From assembly GCA_018623515.1 (NCBI GenBank), contig JAAZVL010000014.1, positions 1-34,564 on the forward strand: a DNA stretch of 34,564 nt. Reading direction: 5' to 3'. Below the pieces are notes generated by a model that was given only the letters and a program-made list of their open reading frames with translations, was not told the DNA's origin and ran no database searches. The translations under genes and the position numbers were made by a program. Within the stretch, counting starts at the first letter, position 1. Each line of letters begins with the position of its first letter. This document shows positions 15,796 through 24,964 of this stretch, piece by piece. The stretch comes from Marinobacter sp. (GTDB lineage: Bacteria; Pseudomonadota; Gammaproteobacteria; Pseudomonadales; Oleiphilaceae).

Positions 15796-18441
15796 TCAGC
15801 CGGTGTTACGCATACCGGCCGAAATGCCCGCCATGGTCACCTTCAGGGCCCGTTCCACCATTTCCGGTACTTCGCCCTTGCCTTCACTTTCCCGATCACG
15901 CCTCAAGAGCTCAGCCTGAAGATAATGCAGCGGGTCGGTATAGGGATTGCGCACCCTCATGGAATGGGCAAAGACCGGCTCCTGCTCCAATAACTCCTGC
16001 TGCTCTTTCAGCTCCAGCACCCGCCTGATGCAGCCGGCAAGCCGTTCACGCAGCCCCTCACCCAGGGCCTGCAATTTGCCGTCTTCGACCAGGGTCTGTT
16101 CATAATAGCTGGCAATACGCAGGTCGGCTTTCGCCAGCACCATTTCCAGCATATCAACGTAGGTCCGGAAGAACGGCCAGCCCTGCATCATTTCCCGGAG
16201 TTCCGGAAGCCGGTTCTCCCGGGCGGCCTCTTCCAGAGCCACATCGCTGCCGAGCCAGCTTGGCAGCATCAGTCGCATCTGGGTCCAGGCGAAGATCCAG
16301 GGAATGGCCCGCAGACTCTCAACACCACCGGAGGGCTTGCGCCTGGCCGGCCTGCTGCCCAGGGCCAGTTTGCCCAGCGCCTGTTCCGGCGTCACCTGGC
16401 GGAAGTAGGGTACAAAGTCGGGATTCTCCCGAACCACATCCCGATAAGCCTTCAGCGATCGCTCCGTCAGCCAATCCATGGTCCTGCGCCAACTGTCCTC
16501 GGGCTCGGGTGGCGGCGCCAGGGTTGCCTCGATCACCGCCGTGCTGTACAGGGTCAGGCTCTGCACCGCCAGGCGTGGCAGGCCGAACTTGAAACGGATC
16601 ATTTCGCCCTGCTCGGTGATGCGGAAACTGCCGTTAACGGATCCGGGCGGCTGGGACAGGATGGCGCGATTGGCGGGACCCCCGCCGCGGCCGACGGTGC
16701 CCCCACGGCCATGGAACAGGGTCAGGTGCACACCGTACTGGCTCGCCACGCGAGTCAGCTTTTCCTGGGCCTGATACTGGGCCCAGGCGGCCATCAGCTG
16801 GCCAGCATCCTTGGAGGAATCGGAATAACCGATCATCACTTCCTGACGCCCCTGGCAGTACTCCCGGTACCATTCCACCTCGTACAGGGCCGCCATGGCA
16901 TCCGGCGCGCCACGAAGATCGTCCAGGGTTTCAAACAGGGGAACCACCCGCATCGGGAACTTCATGCCAGCCTCGCGCAACAACAGGATCACGCTCAGCA
17001 CATCGGAAGGCTTGCTGGCCATGGATATGACATAGGAACCCAGGGCTTCCGGCGTCTGGGCCGCCACCACTTCACAGGTCGCCAGCACCTCCCTGACATT
17101 GTCGGACGGTTCCCAGTTGCGGGGCACCAACGGTCGGCGCCCCTGAAGCTCCTTCACCAGGAAAGCCTGGCGCTCGTCCTCCGCCCAGCTGGTGTAGTCT
17201 CCCAGGCCAAGGTAATCGACCATTTCAGCCACCGCTTCGGCGTGACGGGAGGCCTCCTGACGAATATCCAGGCGAATCAGCGGCAGACCAAAGGTGTGGG
17301 CACGCCGGATGGTATCGAGCAGTGGTCCGTTGGCAATGGCTTCAAGGCCACAGTCCATCAGTGACCGGTAGCAGAGCTCCAGCGGTCCGGTGAGATCCTC
17401 GTTCTCGAAAAGGATACCGTCGGATTCGGCCGCTTGCCCGTGCACCCTGGCCTCGGCCCAGTCCCGGGTTTTCACCAGCCGCTCCCGGAGTTCCGCCAGT
17501 ACCTGGCGGTAAGGCTCCCGGGATTCACCCACGACTGCCTTGAGTTCGTCACTGGCCTGCCACATGGACAGTTCGGCCCGCAGCGACTGGATATCCCGCA
17601 GGAACAGGTCCGCTGCCATCCACCGACCGAGCAGGAACACCGTTCGGGTCACCTCGTGGGTCACGTTCGGATTGCCATCCCGGTCACCACCCATCCAGGA
17701 GGCGATGCGGATGGGTGATACCTGCAGAGGCAAGCCCTTGCCGGTGGCATCCGACAGGGAGGTATCAAGGCTGCGCAGAAAGTCCGGCAGGGCCTGCCAG
17801 AGGCTGTTCTCGATAACCGCAAAGCCCCATTTAGCCTCATCCACAGCGGTGGGCCGCTCGTGGCGGATCTCGTCGGTATGCCAGGCCTCGGCAATCAAGC
17901 GGGACAGTCGCGCGATGATCTCGTCCCGCTCCGCTGGCATCAGATCATCGTGGTCCAGCTGGGACAGGCAGTCGGACATCTCGTCGTACTTCATGATCAG
18001 GGTGCGCCGGGCCACCTCGGTGGGATGGGCGGTGAGTACGAATTCAATGCGCAGATCGGCAACCCGGCGGTGCAGCTCCTCCTCGGACACGCCACCGGCT
18101 TTGAGCCGGTCAAACACCTCACCGAGGGACTCCACCATCAGATCCGACTGGTGCCCGCGCTTGCGACGGATACCGTGATACTGCTCGGCCAGGTTGGCCA
18201 GGTTGAGAAACTGGTTGAACGCTCTTGTGACCGGTAGCAACTCATCATCGCCAAGTTTTCTCAGCAGGCTCACCAGCCGCTGGCCGGAGCCGCTTTCCTG
18301 CCGGCGATCGGCTTTCGCCGCCGCCCGGATTTCCTCGATCAGGTCATAGCAATCCTGGCCGGGGTAACGCTGGATACTCTGCCCCAGCAGTTCGCCCAGC
18401 ATTCGTACGTTTTCGCGCAGATCCGGATGTAGCTCAGTCAC
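15796..18441 (-). CDS. ppc: Phosphoenolpyruvate carboxylase
   Basis: Adds bicarbonate to PEP to make oxaloacetate and refill the TCA cycle. The 881 residues match the E. coli length (883). Seen: the catalytic-histidine segment FVLTAHPTEVARRTLI, SWMGGDRDGNPNVT, GYSDSSKDAG, the glycine-rich LFHGRGGTVGRGGGP with its mobile loop, and the C-terminus ending in MRNTG, as in the family, which provides the allosteric and catalytic Asn/Gly end. The start is GTG at 18441, decided by AAAAGGA seven bases upstream; the ATG just before it is followed at once by a stop in its own frame. Expected to be inhibited by aspartate or malate and activated by acetyl-CoA, from family knowledge. Confidence 0.98.
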   Translation of the reverse strand: MTELHPDLRENVRMLGELLGQSIQRYPGQDCYDLIEEIRAAAKADRRQESGSGQRLVSLLRKLGDDELLPVTRAFNQFLNLANLAEQYHGIRRKRGHQSDLMVESLGEVFDRLKAGGVSEEELHRRVADLRIEFVLTAHPTEVARRTLIMKYDEMSDCLSQLDHDDLMPAERDEIIARLSRLIAEAWHTDEIRHERPTAVDEAKWGFAVIENSLWQALPDFLRSLDTSLSDATGKGLPLQVSPIRIASWMGGDRDGNPNVTHEVTRTVFLLGRWMAADLFLRDIQSLRAELSMWQASDELKAVVGESREPYRQVLAELRERLVKTRDWAEARVHGQAAESDGILFENEDLTGPLELCYRSLMDCGLEAIANGPLLDTIRRAHTFGLPLIRLDIRQEASRHAEAVAEMVDYLGLGDYTSWAEDERQAFLVKELQGRRPLVPRNWEPSDNVREVLATCEVVAAQTPEALGSYVISMASKPSDVLSVILLLREAGMKFPMRVVPLFETLDDLRGAPDAMAALYEVEWYREYCQGRQEVMIGYSDSSKDAGQLMAAWAQYQAQEKLTRVASQYGVHLTLFHGRGGTVGRGGGPANRAILSQPPGSVNGSFRITEQGEMIRFKFGLPRLAVQSLTLYSTAVIEATLAPPPEPEDSWRRTMDWLTERSLKAYRDVVRENPDFVPYFRQVTPEQALGKLALGSRPARRKPSGGVESLRAIPWIFAWTQMRLMLPSWLGSDVALEEAARENRLPELREMMQGWPFFRTYVDMLEMVLAKADLRIASYYEQTLVEDGKLQALGEGLRERLAGCIRRVLELKEQQELLEQEPVFAHSMRVRNPYTDPLHYLQAELLRRDRESEGKGEVPEMVERALKVTMAGISAGMRNTG

Positions 18442-18458
18442 ATTGACGTCCTTTTGAA

Positions 18459-18488
18459 TTGACGGAGGCGAAGTAAACTTACGATACT
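18459..18488 (+). promoter_or_regulatory. Candidate sigma-70 promoter for the 77-residue protein
   Basis: TTGACG (18459-18464) and GATACT (18483-18488) are separated by 18 bases and would start transcription about 50 bases before the ATG at 18546. The pair lies in the ppc divergent region. The match is five of six at -35 and four of six at -10. Confidence 0.45.
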
Positions 18489-18545
18489 AAGAATCAGCCG
18501 AGAAAGTCTATTGGCGTAACCGCTTGTGGTCGCAAGGAGTAATTC

Positions 18546-18779
18546 ATGAAAGTGACTGATCTTCCCAAGCACTGGGAGAACGAAAAAGAACCCGTGGAGC
18601 GCACCCACGACTACAACCTCCGCTTACCGCTGGAGGATGCCGCCAGGATTGCCGCCCTGGCAGAGCTGTACCCGGATCGTACCGAGGCCGACATTCTGAA
18701 TGACATGATCGGGGCCGCCCTGGACGACCTGGTGCGTCAGAGCCCGATCAAGGACAAGCTGGAAAGCAAGGAAAAGTAA
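18546..18779 (+). CDS. Small RHH-like protein, paralog of the facing gene
   Basis: A 77-residue acidic-to-neutral protein with a strong ribosome site (AAGGAG six bases before the ATG). I cannot name the family. Its first 67 residues align without any gap to those of the facing gene at 18856-19200, with 22 identities, including MK, DL, W10, Y23, LYP at 41-43 and AALD at 57-60. The order is a possible strand (DYNLRLP) followed by two helices (EDAARIAALAELY and EADILNDMIGAALDDL), which resembles a ribbon-helix-helix DNA-binding fold. That fold is inference. It lacks the ~45-residue tail of its paralog and ends in a lysine-rich segment (KDKLESKEK). Confidence 0.82.
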   Translation: MKVTDLPKHWENEKEPVERTHDYNLRLPLEDAARIAALAELYPDRTEADILNDMIGAALDDLVRQSPIKDKLESKEK

Positions 18780-18798
18780 ACAGGGGCAGATAACTGTG

Positions 18799-18824
18799 CC
18801 GGAGTGGTGAAAGCACCACTCCGG
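18799..18824. terminator. Bidirectional hairpin between convergent small genes
   Basis: A perfect 11-bp stem (arms 18799-18809 and 18814-18824) with a four-base AAAG loop, in the 76-base gap between the two convergent paralogs. No U-run follows on either strand. The stem is strong and GC-rich enough to be a shared transcription end or an mRNA-stabilising structure. Confidence 0.65.
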
Positions 18825-18855
18825 AAGGCAATTCAGGCTGGACGTCTTCCCGTGG

Positions 18856-19200
18856 TCAGGCCACAGATTCCAGCTGGCGGGCCTTGAGGCGCTGGATGTG
18901 CTTCTGGCTCAGACTGACAAACTTCGGGGTCAGCCCCTGATCCTCGTAGATCTCGAAACCGTCCTCATCGTAAGCCACCACCCGGGTGCCCTGCACATAG
19001 GGAAAGCTGGTTTCCAGCTCATCCAGAGCAGCGGAGATAAGATCCCGCATCAGGTCCTGCGGAGACTTCATCGGATAAAGCGCCGCAAGTTTCTCAAGTC
19101 GCTTGTGATGCTGGTCAGACAGCGCCATAAAATAGGCGTCTCGGGTCAGCCGTCCCCGTGCGTGCTTGTCCCAGTAGTTGACCAGATCTTTGATTTTCAT
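18856..19200 (-). CDS. Small RHH-like protein with C-terminal tail, paralog of the facing gene
   Basis: I start it at the ATG at 19200 (MKIKDLVNYWDKHARGRLT), giving 114 residues, because an AGGAG precedes it by ten bases and because this start matches the paralog exactly. The open frame continues upstream, but that part is not family-like. Residues 1-67 match the 77-residue neighbour gaplessly (22 identities). A tail of ~47 residues follows (YVQGTRVVAYDEDGFEIYED and LSQKHIQRLKARQLESVA). I have a weak memory of similar pseudomonad proteins with this tail but no trustworthy function. A ribbon-helix-helix-like order (strand, helix, helix) in the first 65 residues is inference. Confidence 0.82.
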   Translation of the reverse strand: MKIKDLVNYWDKHARGRLTRDAYFMALSDQHHKRLEKLAALYPMKSPQDLMRDLISAALDELETSFPYVQGTRVVAYDEDGFEIYEDQGLTPKFVSLSQKHIQRLKARQLESVA

Positions 19201-19253
19201 GGTGCCTGCACTCCTGCATCTTATTGATAGCAACCGGCGCACTGAAAGCGTGC

Positions 19254-19314
19254 ATCCGTTACCGGAAGTGTAGACGAAGCCTCGTGTTTGGGAACCACTG
19301 AATTGGTAACGGAT
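19254..19314. repeat. 10-bp inverted repeat upstream of the 114-residue protein gene
   Basis: Exact arms ATCCGTTACC (19254-19263) and GGTAACGGAT (19305-19314) are 41 bases apart, between the mazG end and the start of the small gene at 19200. They could be paired operator half-sites near that gene's promoter or a long-loop terminator for upstream minus-strand mazG. About one or two such pairs would be expected by chance in a window this size. Confidence 0.4.
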
Positions 19315-19336
19315 TGTACTTACCGAAGACAGGTTC

Positions 19337-20185
19337 TCAGTGCCCGGAGCGGTCCTTCTCGACGCCTTTGACTGCCTGCCAGATGGCATCCAGCGCCTCG
19401 AGGGACTCTTCGTCCATGTCACGACCCTCCTGTACCAGCACCTGTTCGATCGCCCGGAACCGGGACTCGAACTTATGGTTGGTGCGTTTGAGGGCCTGCT
19501 CCGGATTAACCTTCATGAACCGTGCCAGGTTGACGCAGACAAACAGCAGGTCCCCCAGTTCATCCTCGACGGCGTCACGGTCACCACCGTTTTCAGCGGC
19601 TTGCCAGGCTTCCTTGAGTTCATCGATTTCCTCATGCAGCTTGTCGAACACCGGCGAGATGTCCGGCCAGTCAAAGCCATGGCGAGCAGCCCGACGCTGG
19701 AGCTTTTCGGCCCGGGCCATGGCGGGCAGGGTGCGGGCGATGCCGTCCAGTCGGCTGACAGGTTCCCCGGTCTCGGGCTTGTCAGCACGCTCTTCGGCCT
19801 TGATGCGCTCCCAGCTTTCCTTGATCCAGGCTTCACTGGGCCGGTTATCGGGGTCAATACGACTCGCCAGCGTACCCTCGGGGAAGACGTGGGGATGGCG
19901 CCGCACCAGCTTGCGTACCAGATGATCGACAATGCCATCGAAGTCGAAATGACCGTCTTCCCGACCGATCTGGGCATAGAAGATGACCTGGAACAGCAAG
20001 TCACCCAGCTCATCCTTCAGGTGCGGAAAGTCCCCCCGTTCGATGGCATCCGCCACCTCGTAGGCCTCTTCGATGGTGTGTGGCACGATGGTGCTGTAGG
20101 TCTGCTTTGTGTCCCACGGGCACCCGGTCTCGGGGTCCCGTAGACGGGCCATCAGCGTCTTGAGATCGTCAATGGTGTAACTCAT
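19337..20185 (-). CDS. mazG: Nucleoside triphosphate pyrophosphohydrolase
   Basis: Hydrolyses (d)NTPs to NMP and pyrophosphate; in E. coli it is linked to lowering ppGpp under stress. At 282 residues it is slightly longer than E. coli MazG (263). Both MazG repeats are present: EEAYEVADAIERGDFPHLKDELGD near residues 38-61, and EEIDELKEAWQAAENGGDRDAVEDELGD near 173-200, each with the EExxE and ExxD metal ligands. The ATG overlaps the relA stop in an ATGA, so translation is coupled to relA. No mazEF toxin-antitoxin genes lie between relA and mazG. Confidence 0.96.
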   Translation of the reverse strand: MSYTIDDLKTLMARLRDPETGCPWDTKQTYSTIVPHTIEEAYEVADAIERGDFPHLKDELGDLLFQVIFYAQIGREDGHFDFDGIVDHLVRKLVRRHPHVFPEGTLASRIDPDNRPSEAWIKESWERIKAEERADKPETGEPVSRLDGIARTLPAMARAEKLQRRAARHGFDWPDISPVFDKLHEEIDELKEAWQAAENGGDRDAVEDELGDLLFVCVNLARFMKVNPEQALKRTNHKFESRFRAIEQVLVQEGRDMDEESLEALDAIWQAVKGVEKDRSGH

Positions 20186-22419
20186 CCGCGCTTGCGCCTC
20201 ACGTCGATGATGTTTGGCAGGTTACGGATCTGCGCCAGCAATCGTGCCAGCTGCTCAAGGCTCGAGATTTCCACGGTGACGGTCATCATCGCCGTATTAT
20301 CGTCCTTGTTGGTCTGGGTGTTCAGAGCCAGCACATCACTCTTGGACGCAGACAGCACCTGGGTGATATCCCGCAACAACCCGGAACGGTCATACGCCTC
20401 GATCTCGATGTCCACCGGATAGACCGCCGCCGGCTTTCCGCCCCAGTTCACCTCGATGATCCGATTGGGCTCGAACTCCCTGAGGTTCAGGAAGGTCAGG
20501 CAATCGAGACGATGCACGGTTACCCCGCGCCCCACGGTGATATAGCCCCCGATCGGATCGCCGGGCAACGGTTTGCAGCATTTCGCCACCTGGGTCTTGA
20601 GCTTACCCACGCCAAGGATCTGGATATCCGATTCGGTGTCGTAGGGCTTTCGGCGCTGGGTGGTCAGTTTCAGGTCCAGCTGCTCCGACCGGGGCTCTAG
20701 CATCTGCTGGGCCACGTTGGCCACGTGGGTCGGGCGCAGATCCCCTGCCCCGACTGCTGCAAACATGTCGGCAGAGCCGTGGACGTTGACTTTCCGGGCC
20801 AGCTCTTCGAGATCCACGTCGTACAGGGACAGGCGCTTGAACTCATCCTCCAGAATCGCCCGACCGTCGATAATGTTGCGGTCACGATCCTGCTGCTTGA
20901 ACCAGTGGGTGACCTTGGCCCGGGCCCGGGAGGTCTGGATGTAGCCCAGGCTCGGGTTCAGCAAGTCACGGCTCGGCGCCGGATTGTTGGAGGTCAGGAT
21001 AAAGATCTGGTCGCCGGTCTTCAGCGGGTAGGTCAGCGGCACGATACGGCTGTTGACCCGCGCGCCCCGGCAGGCATGACCAATCTCGGTGTGCACCCGG
21101 TAGGCAAAGTCCACCGGCGTCGCGCCCTGGGGCAGGTCCACCACGTGGCCTTCCGGAGTGAACACGTACACCCGGTCCGACGCCACGTCGGATTTGAGGT
21201 GATCGGCCAGGCCGGACAGATCGCCCAGCTCTTCCTGCCATTCCAGAACCTGCCGCAGCCAGTTGATCTTGGCATCATAACCGGCGGACTTGTTGTGCTT
21301 GTCGGTTCCCTTGTACAACCAGTGGGCACAGACCCCCAGTTCCGCTTCCTCATGCATCTTGTGGGTCCGGATCTGCACTTCCATGACCTTGCCCTCGGGC
21401 CCGATCACCGCGGTATGGAGCGACTGGTAGCCGTTCTCCTTGGGATTGGCGATATAGTCGTCGAATTCATTGGGAATGTGGCGCCAGAGGGAGTGCACGA
21501 TCCCCAGCGCGGCATAGCAGTCCCGCACTTCGGGCACCAGGATGCGCACGGCGCGCACGTCATAGACCTGGGAAAAGTCGATGCCCTTGCGACGCATCTT
21601 CCGCCAGATGCTGTAGATATGCTTGGCCCGGCCGGAAAGCTCCGCCTCGATCCCGGAGGCCCGAAGCTCGCTTTGCAGGGTTTCGATGACACGGCGGATG
21701 TAGCCCTCGCGGTCGAGACGTTTCTCGTCCAGAAGCTTGGCAATCTTCTTGTAGGCCGATTCGTGCAGGTACCGGAAGGACAGATCTTCCAGTTCCCACT
21801 TGATGTGACCGATACCCAGCCGGTGGGCCAGGGGCGCGTAGATGTCGAAAACCTCGCGGGCGACCCGCATGCGCTTCTCTTCCGGTGCGTTCTTTACCGC
21901 ACGGATGGCGCAGGTACGCTCCGCCAGCTTGATCAGGGCAACGCGCACATCGTCGATCATGGTGACCAGCATCTTGCGCACGTTATCCAGCTGGCCCTCG
22001 CTCTGGCCCAGCACATTGCCCTTGAGCGGGTGGTGGATGGACGAGATCGCCGCCATCTGCTGGACGCCATTGATCAGCCCGGCTACCTCATCGCCAAACT
22101 CTTTGCGGATTTCCTCCAGGGGAACCCGTTCCTCGCGAACCGCCCGGTAGAGGATGGCGGCGACAAGGCTGGCCTGGTCAAGATGCAGCTCCGCCAGCAC
22201 CTGGGCCATTTCCAGTCCGATCCGGAAGCTGCTGGATCCCGGTGCCCACAGACGGTCTTCCCGGAAGGCCTGAAGATCAATCTCGGCCGCCTTCTCACAG
22301 GCCCGGCGGAACTGGTCAACGTCGTCGAGATGGGTTTGCGAGGCGATGTGGCTGACGCACCGTTCGATGTCGACTTCGCCATCACCTGTTACAGCATAAT
22401 CTTCGCGAACTTTTACCAT
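20182..22419 (-). CDS. relA: (p)ppGpp synthetase I, ribosome-associated
   Basis: Makes (p)ppGpp from ATP and GDP/GTP when uncharged tRNA reaches stalled ribosomes. Domains: a dead hydrolase (residues ~30-170; the HD pair is YR in AAILYRAVREE), a synthetase (VYDVRAVRILV, EFDDYIANPKENGYQSLHTAV, MEVQIRTHKMHEEAE), TGS (VYVFTPEGHVVDLPQGATPVDFAYRVH), the helical/zinc-finger-like region (VAKCCKPLPGDPI) and a C-terminal ACT domain. The acidic EFDD and the lost HD pair mark RelA rather than SpoT. I prefer the ATG at 22419 (MVKVRED, as E. coli RelA begins), giving 745 residues; an in-frame ATG at 22455 would add 12 residues. It overlaps mazG by 4 nt and follows rlmD. Confidence 0.97.
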   Translation of the reverse strand: MVKVREDYAVTGDGEVDIERCVSHIASQTHLDDVDQFRRACEKAAEIDLQAFREDRLWAPGSSSFRIGLEMAQVLAELHLDQASLVAAILYRAVREERVPLEEIRKEFGDEVAGLINGVQQMAAISSIHHPLKGNVLGQSEGQLDNVRKMLVTMIDDVRVALIKLAERTCAIRAVKNAPEEKRMRVAREVFDIYAPLAHRLGIGHIKWELEDLSFRYLHESAYKKIAKLLDEKRLDREGYIRRVIETLQSELRASGIEAELSGRAKHIYSIWRKMRRKGIDFSQVYDVRAVRILVPEVRDCYAALGIVHSLWRHIPNEFDDYIANPKENGYQSLHTAVIGPEGKVMEVQIRTHKMHEEAELGVCAHWLYKGTDKHNKSAGYDAKINWLRQVLEWQEELGDLSGLADHLKSDVASDRVYVFTPEGHVVDLPQGATPVDFAYRVHTEIGHACRGARVNSRIVPLTYPLKTGDQIFILTSNNPAPSRDLLNPSLGYIQTSRARAKVTHWFKQQDRDRNIIDGRAILEDEFKRLSLYDVDLEELARKVNVHGSADMFAAVGAGDLRPTHVANVAQQMLEPRSEQLDLKLTTQRRKPYDTESDIQILGVGKLKTQVAKCCKPLPGDPIGGYITVGRGVTVHRLDCLTFLNLREFEPNRIIEVNWGGKPAAVYPVDIEIEAYDRSGLLRDITQVLSASKSDVLALNTQTNKDDNTAMMTVTVEISSLEQLARLLAQIRNLPNIIDVRRKRG

Positions 22420-22477
22420 ATCGGTCTTGTTGTTCCTGTTCGTTGTCGCGGACATCCCTGCCCGCGCTCAATCCTGT

Positions 22478-23827
22478 TCAGCGATCGGCGCGCTCAAACA
22501 GGGCGATAGACTCCACATGGGTGGTGTGGGGGAACATGTCCATCACACCAGCGCGCACCAGGCGGTAGCCATTGCGCACCATGACCCCCGCATCCCGGGC
22601 CAGGGTTGCCGGGTTGCAGGACACATAGACAATACGACCGGCGCCAAAGGCTGTCAGGTATTTGCAGATCTCCTCCGCACCGGACCGGGGCGGATCGATC
22701 AGGATCTTGTCAAAGCCCTCTTTTGCCCACGACTGACCGGTAAAATCCCCGTGCAGGTCGGCGCCGTGGAAGGCCACATTGTCCAGACCATTGCTTTCAG
22801 CATTCTCACGCCCCCGCACCACCATGGCTTCGTCACCCTCGACGCCAACCACCTGGCCACCCCGGCGCGCCAGCGGCAGGGTGAAATTACCCAGCCCGCA
22901 GAACAGGTCAAGCACCCGCTCCCCCGGCTGGACATCCAGCCACTCGACTGCACGGTGTACCATGGACCGGTTGATCCCCGCATTGACCTGGGTAAAGTCC
23001 ATGGGATGAAACTGCATGGTCAGATCGAATTCATCGAGGCGATAGCTCAGCCGCTCCTCGGCCCGACCAGCTGATTCCGGCCAGATGCGGTGCACGGTAT
23101 CCGGTCCTTTCGGTTGCAGGTAAATATGCAAATCATGGGCCCGGCCAAAGGCAATCAGCTTTTCCCGGTCCCCGGGACTGAGCTCATCCATGTTGCGGAA
23201 TACCATGGCGGCCAGATCGTCACCGCAGGCCACCTCGACCTGCGGGATGCGATCGAAGGCATCCATGCTGTGCAGCAGTTCGCGCAGCGGCAGAATACGC
23301 TCGCCGATGCGCGGGTCCATGACCACGCAGCGATCAATGTCGGTCAGGAAGCTGTTGCGCTTCTCACGGAACCCCACCAGTACGGATTCCCGGGCCTTCA
23401 CGAACCGGACACCCAGGCGGGCCTTGCGGCGGTACCCGAGGCTGGCCTCCGAACGCATGGGCGCCACCCACTCCTCCGGCTCGATGCCTCCGAAATGGGC
23501 AAAATGCTGGCGCAGGGTGTCTTCCTTGAACCGGATCTGGGCATCGCCACTCATGTGTTGCAGACTGCAGCCACCGCACAGGTCGGCAAACTCACAGGGG
23601 GGCTGCTGGCGCTCGGACGAGGCTTCCAGCACCTCCAGCGCGCGCAGCTCGTCAAACTTGCTGCGGGTGGAGACCATTTTCGCCATCACCGTTTCACCGG
23701 GCAGCGCGCCATCCACGAACTGGGTCTTGCCATCATTGCGGGCAATGCCCCGCCCGTCATGGCTCAGGGTTTCAATTACACAGCGCACAGGTTCCTTGGG
23801 CAGGACCTTCCTGCGTCTTCTACTCAT
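22478..23827 (-). CDS. rlmD: 23S rRNA (uracil1939-C5)-methyltransferase
   Basis: An Fe-S-containing SAM methyltransferase of 449 residues that makes m5U1939 in 23S rRNA. Seen: an N-terminal TRAM domain ([32 protein letters not shown]), the iron-sulfur cysteines Cys78, Cys84 and Cys87 in [12 protein letters not shown] with the fourth in [13 protein letters not shown], the SAM site [16 protein letters not shown], and the catalytic cysteine in [13 protein letters not shown]. It sits 23 bases downstream of cysM and upstream of relA in one minus-strand run, an order shared with pseudomonads. Confidence 0.96.
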   Translation of the reverse strand: MSRRRRKVLPKEPVRCVIETLSHDGRGIARNDGKTQFVDGALPGETVMAKMVSTRSKFDELRALEVLEASSERQQPPCEFADLCGGCSLQHMSGDAQIRFKEDTLRQHFAHFGGIEPEEWVAPMRSEASLGYRRKARLGVRFVKARESVLVGFREKRNSFLTDIDRCVVMDPRIGERILPLRELLHSMDAFDRIPQVEVACGDDLAAMVFRNMDELSPGDREKLIAFGRAHDLHIYLQPKGPDTVHRIWPESAGRAEERLSYRLDEFDLTMQFHPMDFTQVNAGINRSMVHRAVEWLDVQPGERVLDLFCGLGNFTLPLARRGGQVVGVEGDEAMVVRGRENAESNGLDNVAFHGADLHGDFTGQSWAKEGFDKILIDPPRSGAEEICKYLTAFGAGRIVYVSCNPATLARDAGVMVRNGYRLVRAGVMDMFPHTTHVESIALFERADR

Positions 23828-23850
23828 ACTGAAATCTCTTGCTGGCTGAT

Positions 23851-24744
23851 TCAGGCGCCGGGAAAGACGCCTGTCGACAGGTACCGGTCACCGCGATCAC
23901 AGATAATGGCCACTATCACGGCATTTTCAACCTGCTCTGACAACTTCAGGGCCGCCGCGATCGAACCGCCGGACGACACCCCGCAGAAAATGCCCTCCCG
24001 GGCGGCCAGGGCACGCATGGTGTTCTCGGCCTCTTCCTGACCGATATCGAGCACCTGGTCCACGCGACTGGCATCGTAGATTTTCGGCAGGTATTCCTCG
24101 GGCCAGCGTCGGATCCCCGGAATTGAAGCGCCTTCCTTCGGCTGCAAGCCAATGATCCGGATATCGGGGTTTCGCTCCTTGAGGTAGCGGGAGACACCCA
24201 TGATCGTGCCGGTGGTACCCATGGAACTGACAAAGTGGGTGACGCGCCCCCCGGTCTGTTCCCAGATCTCCGGCCCCGTCGTGCGGTAATGGGCCAGCGG
24301 GTTGTCCGGGTTGCTGAACTGGTCCAGCACCTTGCCCTTGCCTTCGGCTTCCATCGCCAGGGCCAGGTCACGGGCCGCTTCCATGCCCTCTTCCTTGCTG
24401 ACGGTAATGATTTCCGCACCATAGGCGCGCATCGAGGCCCGACGCTCCTCGCTCATGTTGGCAGGCATGATGAGCACCATCCGGTAGCCCTTGATCGCAG
24501 CCGCCATGGCCAGGGCGATTCCGGTATTGCCGCTGGTGGCCTCGATCAGGGTATCCCCGGGTTTGATCTCACCACGGCGCTCGGCCTCCTGGATCATGCT
24601 GAGCGCCGGTCGGTCCTTCACCGAACCGGCCGGGTTGTTACCCTCAAGCTTGGCCAGGATGACATTGCTGGTATCGCCCGGCAGACGCTGCAGTCGAACC
24701 AGCGGGGTATGGCCAACATAATCTTCAATGGTGGGGAAATTCAT
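23851..24744 (-). CDS. cysM: Cysteine synthase B (O-acetylserine sulfhydrylase)
   Basis: A PLP enzyme of 297 residues that makes cysteine from O-acetylserine and sulfide or thiosulfate. Seen: the PLP lysine Lys43 in [14 protein letters not shown], the substrate loop [12 protein letters not shown], the PLP-phosphate loop [16 protein letters not shown], and [14 protein letters not shown]. The [10 protein letters not shown] wording and length favour CysM over CysK. The ATG at 24744 has AGGG about ten bases upstream. It heads the cysM-rlmD-relA-mazG run and is divergent from barA. Confidence 0.96.
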   Translation of the reverse strand: MNFPTIEDYVGHTPLVRLQRLPGDTSNVILAKLEGNNPAGSVKDRPALSMIQEAERRGEIKPGDTLIEATSGNTGIALAMAAAIKGYRMVLIMPANMSEERRASMRAYGAEIITVSKEEGMEAARDLALAMEAEGKGKVLDQFSNPDNPLAHYRTTGPEIWEQTGGRVTHFVSSMGTTGTIMGVSRYLKERNPDIRIIGLQPKEGASIPGIRRWPEEYLPKIYDASRVDQVLDIGQEEAENTMRALAAREGIFCGVSSGGSIAAALKLSEQVENAVIVAIICDRGDRYLSTGVFPGA

Positions 24745-24776
24745 AATAAAACCCTGTGGTACACTTTTGGCTCCGA

Positions 24777-24806
24777 ATCATACGCGTTATGGCCCCGGCA
24801 TCCCAA
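24777..24806 (-). promoter_or_regulatory. Candidate sigma-70 promoter for cysM
   Basis: On the minus strand, TTGGGA (24801-24806) and TATGAT (24777-24782) are 18 bases apart. Transcription would begin about 25 bases before the cysM ATG. The -10 matches at five of six positions and the -35 at four of six. Confidence 0.5.
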
Positions 24807-24853
24807 TACAGCTTCTCGCTATATCCATGACCGGCGGCTATAACCTGTAATTT

Positions 24854-24891
24854 TCTGTCTGGTCCGGGACAGATACCACAGTCAGTCCCGG
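24854..24891 (+). promoter_or_regulatory. Overlapping dyads upstream of barA
   Basis: Two inverted repeats share bases and cannot form together: TCTGTC/GACAGA (24854-24859 with 24868-24873) and CCGGGAC/GTCCCGG (24864-24870 with 24885-24891). They lie about 75-110 bases before the barA start. The first also looks like a protein-binding dyad, but its 8-base centre and arms do not match the LexA spacing. I have no direct evidence that either is used. Confidence 0.25.
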
Positions 24892-24964
24892 CCGGATCAT
24901 CTATTCTGACAGGGAAGTGACTGCGGGTTCATTTCCGTAGCAGGGCAATTTTCAGGAAAATCGT

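Noticed and set aside
20182-20185. Possible missing mazEF toxin-antitoxin between relA and mazG
   Set aside because: relA and mazG overlap directly with no remnant, and this arrangement is normal for pseudomonad-like genomes, so there is no sign of a deletion here.
20725-22509. A 594-codon plus-strand open frame opposite relA, and similar long frames opposite other genes
   Set aside because: These are antisense shadows of high-GC codon use; relA and the other minus-strand genes carry clear family motifs, the shadows none.
24855-24872. CTGT...ACAG upstream of barA as a possible LexA box
   Set aside because: The spacing is ten bases rather than the eight of the gammaproteobacterial LexA site.
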